From: Morchella semilibera | Lineage: Eukaryota > Ascomycota > Pezizomycetes > Pezizales > Morchellaceae | NCBI GenBank assembly: GCA_009192285.1 | Contig: CM018605.1 | Location: 706,767 to 770,766 of the forward strand | Length of the DNA stretch: 64,000 nucleotides | Reading direction: 5' to 3' | Shown: in pieces, positions 55,801 to 64,000 of the stretch | Position numbering within the stretch: the first letter of the stretch is position 1 | Layout of the letters: each line of letters begins with the position of its first letter | Position numbers and translations under genes: made by a program | Notes under the pieces: generated by a model | What the model was told of the DNA's origin: nothing | What the model saw: the letters and a program-made list of their open reading frames with translations, nothing else | Databases searched by the model: none

Positions 55801-57990
55801 AAGAACGGAAAAACCACTGGAATCTCTTACCCGGGATAAGGGAGTCGCTTATCCTTTGTATGGGCGCTGCCGTCGTTAGGGTGGTTTGGCGGTGGCTCTT
55901 GAACTAACTGTTGTATGTGGGGATACCAACAATCCATATATGGTCTTCAATTTATCATATTCGCCTCAGCCAGTAGGTCCTTAGCACCGTGCTTCTAGCG
56001 GACCAGTACGTTGTTCCGCAATACTAGGAAACTACAAAGATTTTAGGAGACTTTATAGGACTTGATTGTTAGTCCAAGATTGTAAACGATTGTATGAGTA
56101 TGTTGTATTTTTGCGCTATATTTAAATAAATTAAAGCCCATATTGTAACTAAGTCAAGGGAGGTAAATTTATGGTATCGAAGACCTTTACTTACCTGTGG
56201 TTTCCTTCCTTGTGATTTGGTTTTCCGCCCACCCTGCGATCAATGCCCCGCCAAACCCATCCACCATGCCTCATCGTTTTGATACATAAGCAAACGCGAT
56301 GGAATCTATCTATCGTTAGGTCATTATAGGGATCTAGGGGCGGCAATATTAAGTTATTTAACCAGGTTAACGGGTACTGTTACCTACCGCAGGGATGTAG
56401 GCCATAAGATCGGCTGTGCTCATGAAACCTCACTCCTCCCGGTCATTGCGGGGTTCTGAAGATTCGGTTCGAGATTAAATATTAGACCACGGGGCAATCT
56501 TTGGCTTTGATGCACCTTGAGGCAATGATACGTTGTCGTTGCATCTTGAAATTGACGACAGAATGAACGTACTGACACCTGACACACCTTATCCGACCTC
56601 GGGGCCAGAGGTAGTCTCGTACCCATCCCTACGAGCAGCTTTCTGCTAGCCGAGAGGCTATCTTAATGGGCCACCGACGTATAACTCTCTCTCTCTGCAG
56701 TGGTGAAGTGGCACCTCAATCAAATGGAGAAGGGTACCCTGTGTTGGCTGTACTTGTGGTGGGGATGGCAAATAAGGATTGCTTGTAGTAGAGGGTTATG
56801 GTTTAGGATTCGATCTAGTGAAGTGGACTGATGGTTTCTTTGTGTAACAGTAACAGTGTGTACAGCCTCTAAAATAGTGGGTAGGGTCGAGCTTAGTTTG
56901 TAAGGTAAGTGGTGGTGGTGGGAAGAAGGAAGGTTTAGCCACGGTTCTAGCGGATAACTAGGACAGAGTTACATAACTACATGTATTACTGTCAACCTTT
57001 CTCAAAATTTAATCCAGCCGTTTATCCTTACATGTTATCCAAAATTTTCTATTAAGACTCATGTACGTATCTATCGTTATCACTATAGCCGACTGGTGGC
57101 CAATGATGTCCTTGACTCACCCTTTCTCAACATTCCAAATCTAGAGTATATCATCTCTGGGATAGGATAAGCAGGATAACTTACTGATTCTTCGTGCTTT
57201 TAGCGCTAATTGATTTTTAAATATTATGGCATTCCAAATATACTTCATGTAAGACTCCAAAAAAATCTGCTATGGCTCTCGTGTCTTTGGCGTTTTATTT
57301 TTTTTCACCATTTTTAATATATACATATTTCGTACTGACGCGGCCTTTGACGTAGAAATCACACCCTCACGGGCGAATTATTACCGTGCCCGAAAAATTT
57401 AAGCTGAGTCTGTGCTTCTGAAGATTTGTACGAGCACTGCCAGCAATGCTCCCAGCCCGAATTTATTTAATGATTGACAGGTTTACAGGGGTTGCGTAGG
57501 ACTTTGCTACCATGGTACATACATGTACTTACTAACCCTAGTACTCTTTTCTCCGGTGGAAGGAAGTAAAATGGTACAGGCGTGGATTTCCGAGTCCCAT
57601 CCGCAGGATCATATTCCTACTCGAAGGAAACATCATCCCGACTACTAAATGAGTCAAATTTCAAGTTTGGGCATGAGTGCATGGCATCACTGCTAATATC
57701 TTCGGCGTCTTATTAGTCTGATTACTAGGATTATTTATGGTAACCGGACGGAGCGGGGTTCCGCGTCCCTTCCCCAGCCGAAATCTTTTGTCAACACGGG
57801 CCGACCCGACGGTGTAATATGTTCACCCAGGGGCTGAAGATCTTCGATGTCAAAGAGCTGCCCATGTTCTTATGCCTGCAGCATATCGGCGATATCCGAG
57901 GAATGAAGAGACAGCGGGTCCATGTTCCGGCCTGCGTATGCACCTTTGAAAAGAAGCGAGTTATCGTGTTACAGTTAACCAGATGATGTA

Positions 57991-58123
57991 CCACAAAAAC
58001 TCGGAAAATTGGCTATCTCCGGCCAGGGATTACCTCCTTCACGATTGGTTGAAGGGTGAAGAACAGCTCTGCTTATAGTAATTTTAATCTCATATGCATA
58101 GCCAATTTTTGGAGTAATGGCGG
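57991..58123 (+). mobile_element. MITE family 1, copy B (TA-flanked)
   Basis: 133 bp, same orientation as copy A. Left end CCACAAAAACTCGGAAAATT and inverted right end CCGCCATTACTCCAAAAATT; TA at 57989-57990 and 58124-58125. Shares the blocks GGCTATCTCCGGCCAGGGAT and AATCTCATATGCATAGCCAA with copy A; the middle carries a few substitutions and short indels. Confidence 0.85.
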
Positions 58124-59919
58124 TATCTCACGAAGTTTCAGGTTTACCTGCTACATACATAATACCCCCAAATATAGAAGATCTAGCTGGCAAAGAAGCC
58201 ATCAAGTGGTTACAAAAAAATCTCCGGATCCTCACGACGTATCACTCGGGCCACATGCCCGTGGTTAGTAATATACCTGGGGTAACTTATCAGATGTAAA
58301 CTTTGGGGCTGAAGGATAGGGACCCGGATTTTGTGGTATTTGTTCGAGAATATCTTCCTTCTGGGTCTGCTGCAAGACTGTCTATTCCTCACAAGGGATT
58401 AGGTAGCTTCAGCCTTACACCCGGAATGCTTAATTCTTTGACATTTATGTTTCAGACCTGAATAGGCAGATGTCTGGAAGGAAGAAATATTTTCCATACA
58501 TGGATTACTATAGTACGGACCACCACTACTCAAGTGCAAAATTATCTACCGACATACATACATACATATGTATGCACATATATGTAGTAACACCTCAGGT
58601 CACGTTACAAAAAGCCTGAATTATATGTACATACTTATGTACCCCCTATATAGTAGCTCAGCCCGTACCCTCGATGTATCTATAGCTAGGGTATGTGCGA
58701 AGGGTCAAACTACTTACATCTACATATTCTAGTCAATAATTAGAGACTCTGCTTAAGTCCAGTAGTGTAGAAAGCCTTGCCTATATGCAATTAAGTTCCC
58801 GTCTAAACATCAGGTAAAACAAGAAACCCGAAATATTATATTTATAGGGTGTAAGATCACAGGCATACTTGCTTACCGAGCCATACAGACGCTTAGTCTC
58901 GAGGCGAACCAAAGGATCAACTTTGAGAGTGCGAAACAAAGCAAAGCTGCATAACCGGTGACCATCAGAAAAGTATGCAGCCTCGTATGACCCGAGGGTA
59001 CCGAAGGGATACGAAGAGGGCGCGAGACATATGCAACGCGGCTGTGCTCTGAGACAGGAACCAGGAAAATACCATGCAGCGGCGCGGAAATCTCCAGAGA
59101 TCGCCAGGGGGGGAATCTTGGACAAAACCTTATTTCATGTGTGCAGTGTACCGCCACAACGTTGGTCAAGCGAGATGTGCACCGCCTTGAAAGCTTGAGG
59201 AGGCCTAATCCTGACTGCTGGATATATCTACATATATGTATATAAGTAATCGGAAAATTAAGTGTAATTTGTAAGAGAGTATAATCTTTTTTATAGATTA
59301 TAATATCGTTGAAAGCGACGTTGGTTGGTACTATTAACTGAAGCTTTGGGGCTAATTATGTAAGTACATGTATATATGTTTCTGGAGTATCGCCGGACTA
59401 GGGTATAGATTCAGACCCCGCTGATTGTGCCACAGATTCTACTCTACTCATACCTTAGCATCAGCTTTTGGTTCAGTTTTTTACTTAACACCGTAACTCA
59501 TTTACTACTTCACCCTTTCAAGAAACGAAAGTTTGATTTGGAATATCACACGCGGGCATAAGCGCTAGGCCTGAACCTGCGTCGAGAATCCCCGTATATC
59601 ACTAAACAAAAATATCAGCACCAAGACTTTAGAGTACAAGCCAGATGTACCTTATATCCACCTATCATTAATTGCTTACTATGTCACGTGGGAATCTTCA
59701 ACCCCGTGTTTCACAATTGTGGGACCCAGGCAGAAGACTACATGATGTACTTGTATTCCTACTTCGCCTCATGGCAGGTATGCAGGTATATGCATAAAAA
59801 AAGCGGGTTTAGTTATAAATATGTAATAATAGTAGAGAACAAGTAACAACACCACATCTTGACAGAAGTCAAGGCAAATTCATAATCAACGACACAAACT
59901 AGTATACCAACTTCCACCA

Positions 59920-59922
<3 letters not shown>

Positions 59923-59966
<44 letters not shown>
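59923..59966. repeat. Homopolymer A44
   Basis: 44 consecutive A, the longest homopolymer in the window, about 95 bp past the stop codon of the minus-strand gene at 60062 (T44 on its sense strand). It could be the tail of an old retroposed copy or simple slippage; no target duplication was found. Confidence 0.85.
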
Positions 59967-59967
<1 letters not shown>

Positions 59968-60061
59968 CCAGCTAAACACCAAATCGCTAAAGAGAAGAAA
60001 AAAAAACACTTTGACTCTCCTTAAATCGTACAGATCATGAGACGTGAGAATATATACCCAC

Positions 60062-60968
60062 TTATACACGGAGAATATACTCATTTTCACTGAGATACCT
60101 TTCCCGGTCACGAGTACATGTAAGCATAACTTCTTGCAGACGAAGTAAAGGGCCTTGGATATTACTTACTGAGACAAATGAGACGGTAAGGTATAGCCCG
60201 GAATCTTCTCCGCTGATTTCAATGCAGTAACTGCATCTTTGAATTGTAACTGTGCGTTCTTTAATGTGGAGACGTTTCCGAGAGACATACAAGCCTCCGC
60301 ACGCTATGCCTGTTGTCAGCAAAGTGTTGATACTACGTAGTAGATATCAAGGGTATCTCACAAGTGCTAGAAGCTCCCCAGTGAGACATTGGCGAATGTG
60401 CGAATTCTGGACAGCCCTTCCAAAGAATTCAACTGCAGGAATGAGAACCGCACGGGCCTCGACATAATTGGCGGTATGCCTTCTTTTCTCTTGGATTCTA
60501 TCATCTTCTTCAGTACCAGAAGAGGACCCTTCTTCCTGGTGAATCTTCGAAAGCCAATATTGTGCCTTTGAAAGCCAGGCTTGCCCAAGGCCTTTGTACA
60601 AGAGTGAGCATTTGTAGTAATACTTAGTGAGGTAAAACAAAAGATATATATATACCTCTCAAAGCGTCAATATTGGTACCATCGGTGCTAAGAACTCTGT
60701 TCCATTCCCGTTCGCACCACGCCGAAAGATCAGCAATTGAGCCATTGTCCGCATCAAAGTATGCAAAATTCTGGATTTCAGTGATGAACCAAAGTCTCTC
60801 GTCAAGACGGTTGGTGCCTAACATAATTTGGCTGGTCTCAATGTTGTTCACGCATGTACGGACTGTGTCGGCGTGTTTTTCCCACTGGGAGGGACTGTTA
60901 GAAAGGGTGCTACGGATGTTGTTGAGGCTGGCTTTGGCACTAGTGATGAGCTGCTCGTGTTTTTCCAT
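60062..60968 (-). CDS. Conserved fungal protein of unknown function (helical, TPR-like)
   Basis: Four exons on the minus strand, 60968-60656, 60591-60362, 60303-60170 and 60098-60062, 237 aa in frame. Strong sequence blocks are LGTNRLDERLWFITEIQNFA, YFDADNGSIADLSAWCEREW, GLGQAWLSKAQYWLSKIHQE, ARAVLIPAVEFFGRAV, GELLALRAEACMSLGNVST and IPGYTLPSHLSQYLSENEY. I recall this architecture from uncharacterised fungal proteins; the helix pairs look like TPR units that bind other proteins. No catalytic motif, signal or membrane segment. Intron 3 (60099-60163) carries a TACATGTA site, the only one inside a gene. The last exon is only 37 bases and would be missed if the in-frame TAA at 60166-60168 were taken as the stop. 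Confidence 0.8.
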
Positions 60969-63110
60969 TGTAATAGCTTCTGGGGATTGCTTGTAAGGTT
61001 TTTGGAACTGAAGAGTGTTCTATGGTGATTGTAGAGGATTGAGATTTGCTGTTGAGATGAATATATAGAAAAGCGAAAATAGAGGCCCATTATATACATA
61101 TATTGCAGTATGCATTGCTGATAATGCTCCGATCTGTTTTGGCATAGCACCACTTACTTCATGCTCTTCGAAAACAAGTCAAAAAAACAAAGAATAGGTT
61201 CCAAAACAACGGGACACAGTGACCGAATTGTCAACAAATGACGTGCATTTTGGAGCTGAAAGAGACTCGGGGAGAGTGGGGCTTCTCGTGTTCCCTATCC
61301 TTTTGCCCGGGAACCAAAGATGATATTCTCATCCCTTGTTTCGACCGCCACCCAGTCTCTATTGAACAATTGGCTGTAGAGTAATAACAATCTATTTTGA
61401 TCAAATGCATCTGAGGAGAAGGAGTCACCTTATCCCCGGGACAGTGCATGCAACTGGTTTCCGGGTCCCGGTACTATGTAAGGTTTCGTCTTCTCGGAAA
61501 GAAAGCTGTTTTCAGTATATTAGGCTATAGCCCTATTGAAATATCAGATGTTGATAGGCCTGGATAGAAAAGCCCTTAGCTAGTATTGTATCCTACAAAA
61601 GCATATTTATGCCGTGAGGACCCGAGTCCTCGGTGAGACGGTAGCATAAGCGAAAAGTATGCAGCTGCAACTCGATCGCAGGGCATCTGAAATCCCGGAA
61701 CCAAGGAAGCAGAGAGGAAATCCAGGCTTTAAGGTTCCACAGAAATCGATGGGCTGTGGAAAAAGACGCCGCTCGCGGTGGTATTCGAGCGGCAAAGATT
61801 TTGGGTTCGACGATAGCCGTTGGGTGGTAACCTTGCGGTCAAGATGGACTGGAATTAAAGAAACTGCCTTGCCTAATTTTCTCCGGCCTGACTCAGGTAG
61901 AGCAAAATATGCAAGTACATGTAGATACTACTATACGATAGTTAGCTATAGCTACGAGTGGTAACTAAAAAACATCTAGATATATCAGGAAACCTAATGA
62001 CAGCATGGGTATTCGGTCCGCTAGGGTCCAATACATGTAGATTATAGAAAGGCACTGCGTAATAGTAGATATGCAAGAGATATAATGAGGCCAAGAGTAT
62101 AAACATCAAGAGCCGCATAAATGCCCTCTTTTGTGTAGATACATACTTGGGTTTTCATTTACATACATACAAATCAGTCAATCATAAGCAAAAGGCAATC
62201 TAGAGAACCCCCGAGAACACTCTAGGGGTAGGGGGTGAGTGGATTATGACATACACATACACATACTCATGGGATGTTTAAGTCATGAGTAGTATGTAAG
62301 ACGGGCAGCGAACGTCCGCTAGCATTTTGTCATCTTGGAGGTTGAAGAATCGCATTGTTATTCGCCACGAGGTCAGCATGCATGGCATTGGGAACGAGGC
62401 TTAGTTCGTTGGTTGCACGATTTATCGGGCAGATTTTATGCCCGAGCTAAGATCTCGCCAAAATCCGGAGCGATCCTTTAGATATAGCATTTTAGGTATC
62501 CACGATAAAAATTTCCAGCTCGGCTCAAGAGCTGAAGAAGTTAATGATGATAGATTCGACTTTAAGCTGGATACCATCATATAGTGCTCGACATGGGGAT
62601 TCGAGGAATCAAAAGACCCTTGGAGCTCACCTTCCTGAAGCAGGGGAAGAAGGTAAGGTAAGGTAGGTACATGTGTGTAGTCGTCAGGGTAATTGGTACG
62701 GTAGTTGCCAACTCTCTCTCACATGACGGAACCCGTGATTTCAGTGATCAAAAGAGAGGGAGGTGGGATGGGAGAGGTTTTGTTTGGCAAGAGATCAGGT
62801 TTTCTTTGTGCCCAATAAAAGATGTGAACACGTAGGCCCTGTTTTTGCTCCTACCATCTTCCATCGTCCTTCTCGAATAGGTCCCAACTTCACTGGGTTG
62901 GACTTAATCGGAGCTTCATTTACCACTGCAATAAAGTAAGTAGCCCAGCCTGTGCGTATTGGTCCGCAGTGAACTGGTCCGTGCAAAACCCACACTGCTC
63001 CCGGAGTCCCCGACAGCTCCGGGCGCAAGAGAGCTTCCCTACATGTGCAAGCGCTGTGTAGAAGAAGCTCTGTAAAGTAGCTACCATCCCCTCCCTTTAC
63101 ACTCTTCTCC
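60969..63110. other. Intergenic spacer
   Basis: No gene recognised. TACATGTA at 61916 and 62032. The stretch 62810-63110 has GC-richer sequence with many CCC/GGG words and a 14-base match (TAGGCCCTGTTTTT) to MITE family 2, perhaps by chance. The last 60 bases are CT-rich, as expected ahead of the next start codon. Confidence 0.5.
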
Positions 63111-64000
63111 ATGGAGTCCGTAGTATATGCAAACTCGCCATTGGCAGAGTATCTTGAAGGTGTGTATTTGTCTTGGTCCTAATTTGTTAACTATTGTCGA
63201 TTAGTCGCCCACAGCGGAAAGAAGTAAGGAAAGGGAACACAAGCTTATGGTTTTTCTCGCGTATGCGCGCGTTCGGCATTGCAGGAAACGGAGAAAATGC
63301 GGCCGATTGGGAAGTCGAGCCTCAACTATCGGATCCAACGGATGGCTTCAATAAACATCACCACTTCGCACCGCCATTGTCGGCACGAATCACAGCTAGG
63401 GGATTGAAGTTGGGCGTGGGAGAGCCCGGATGGGCGCGGAAGGCGAAGTTCTATGAGCTCTTCTCCGTAAGGATCCTTACCTTACGCATCTCTCTTCCAG
63501 ACAAGGTCCCAAACTGATTGTTGTCATTCGTCTTTTTTTTTTCTTTTTTTTTTTTTTTAGAAAGCAGTAGATTCTCGATTAAGCCGATCCGAGAACGCTC
63601 GGTTTCTGGAACGATTTCGTTATGTGATTGTGGCCTCGCAACTCCTGAATGAGCATGTCAATGTCTCCCATTACGACCGGAAATCTGGGGAGGTCGCCCT
63701 ACCCCTCGATGAAGACGCCGCCTCTCATATATTTACTTCCCAATATGCAAAGAGCCGGTACTGGGCTGGTAGTGGAGGGTTTGTTCTCGCAGTTTCATTA
63801 CTACTGGCATACGTTTTGAGAGGCGGGAATGGAGGTGGCGGAATAGGGAAATGGCGGGCAATTGCGGCGCTGTTGCTCTCCATAATGGTGGCCATATTCT
63901 TGTTCGCCCATGCAAGGCGGACCTGGTTGCGATCACTAAGGGTAAAGGCAATAGAGTTTGCGACAGTGTTTGTGCAGAACAGTCAGTCGTTCGACGTCCT
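63111..64000 (+). CDS. Vezatin-like (myosin-binding-domain) membrane protein, 5' part (cut by window end)
   Basis: Exons 63111-63163, 63205-63466 and 63561 to beyond the window. The start MESVVYANSPLAEYLEG matches the N-terminus of fungal vezatin-like proteins, and the third exon has the diagnostic NARFLERFRYVIVASQLLNEH followed by two hydrophobic segments (WAGSGGFVLAVSLLLAYVL and WRAIAALLLSIMVAIFLFAH) separated by a Gly-rich loop. Human vezatin and yeast Inp2 are distant relatives that bind myosin; Inp2 tethers peroxisomes to a class V myosin. The role of filamentous-fungal members is not established. The first donor is chosen as GTATTT at 63164 because it keeps frame with exon 2; GTGTGT at 63160 would lead to an early stop. 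The rest of the protein lies outside the window. Confidence 0.82.

Larger units (their letters stand above)
45575..60061. other. Gene desert of about 14.5 kb
   Basis: No gene recognised on either strand; open frames are short and unlike known families. It contains two copies each or parts of three repeat families (separate entries), simple repeats, 16 of the 33 TACATGTA sites and, at its right end, A44. Base composition is patchy: G/C-run-rich at 45.6-48 kb, AT-rich from 53 kb on. The stretch 53110-53300 is almost pure T/A. Confidence 0.6.
535..62039. repeat. Dispersed palindromic octamer TACATGTA (33 sites)
   Basis: Starts found by eye: 535, 1622, 3484, 3527, 3873, 11574, 15857, 21892, 21902, 26417, 27426, 29848, 33757, 39982, 46280, 46470, 46913, 47377, 47960, 47970, 48194, 48544, 52273, 52447, 52648, 53400, 54318, 56978, 57520, 59365, 60115, 61916, 62032. 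All are outside exons; 60115 is in an intron. Flanking bases are often C/A before and G after (CTACATGTAG). Function unknown. Confidence 0.8.

Noticed and set aside
58117-58299. 60-codon ORF with a plausible-looking peptide (IEDLAGKEAIKWLQKN)
   Set aside because: It begins in the end of a MITE and has no recognisable family; too short to support as a gene.
58781-59169. Two overlapping ORFs on the minus strand
   Set aside because: Different frames of the same DNA, no conserved motif.
62834-62850. TAGGCCCTGTTTTT match to MITE family 2
   Set aside because: Only 14 bases and no inverted ends or TA flanks; may be chance.

Overview
This window is nuclear DNA of a filamentous ascomycete (Pezizomycotina). 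The evidence is many compact genes with short GT-AG introns (mostly 50-65 nt, often with a CTAAC/CTAAT-like branch site), fungal-only families (TVP23, LCL3, DUF2406, a vezatin-like protein) and Mph1, calnexin and MDE1 orthologues in fungal form. An early-diverging class such as Pezizomycetes would fit the gene-poor, repeat-rich spacers, but that is inference. Exon structures were derived by hand from splice sites, reading frame and recalled family sequence; no alignment or transcript was available.

Layout. 0-26 kb is moderately gene-dense: the 3' end of TVP23 (+), a DUF1295 reductase-like membrane protein (-), a fumarate reductase with a C-terminal cytochrome b5 domain (+), a CitE-like lyase (-), a DUF2406 protein (+), a small Cys/His protein (-), the helicase MPH1 (-), a GPI-anchor-type cysteine-rich protein (+), a divergent SUMO-like gene (+) and the methionine-salvage enzyme MDE1 (-). 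26-31 kb is repeat-rich spacer with a tRNA-derived SINE relic. Calnexin (+) follows at 31.3-33.2 kb, then another spacer. 36.7-45.6 kb is the densest part: an OBAP/DUF1264 protein, SOF1, mitochondrial bL21m and BCP1 (divergent pair), LCL3 and mitochondrial adenylate kinase ADK2. 45.6-60 kb is a gene desert of about 14.5 kb with miniature inverted-repeat elements and a dispersed repeat. A conserved fungal protein of unknown function (-) and the 5' part of a vezatin-like membrane protein (+) close the window.

The genes are mostly housekeeping (ribosome biogenesis: SOF1, BCP1; mitochondria: bL21m, ADK2, LCL3; ER folding: calnexin; Golgi: TVP23; DNA repair: MPH1) and do not form one pathway. I see no biosynthetic cluster and no intact mobile-element gene.

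The strongest unexplained signals are: (1) the palindromic octamer TACATGTA, counted by eye 33 times against roughly one expected, never in an exon and concentrated in the gene-poor right half; (2) long C-runs on the sense strand of several introns, usually directly behind the 5' splice site; (3) two families of TA-flanked miniature inverted-repeat elements plus an intronic hairpin that seems to supply a splice acceptor in MDE1; (4) a divergent SUMO-like gene; (5) a compensated reading-frame switch in the DUF1295 gene.
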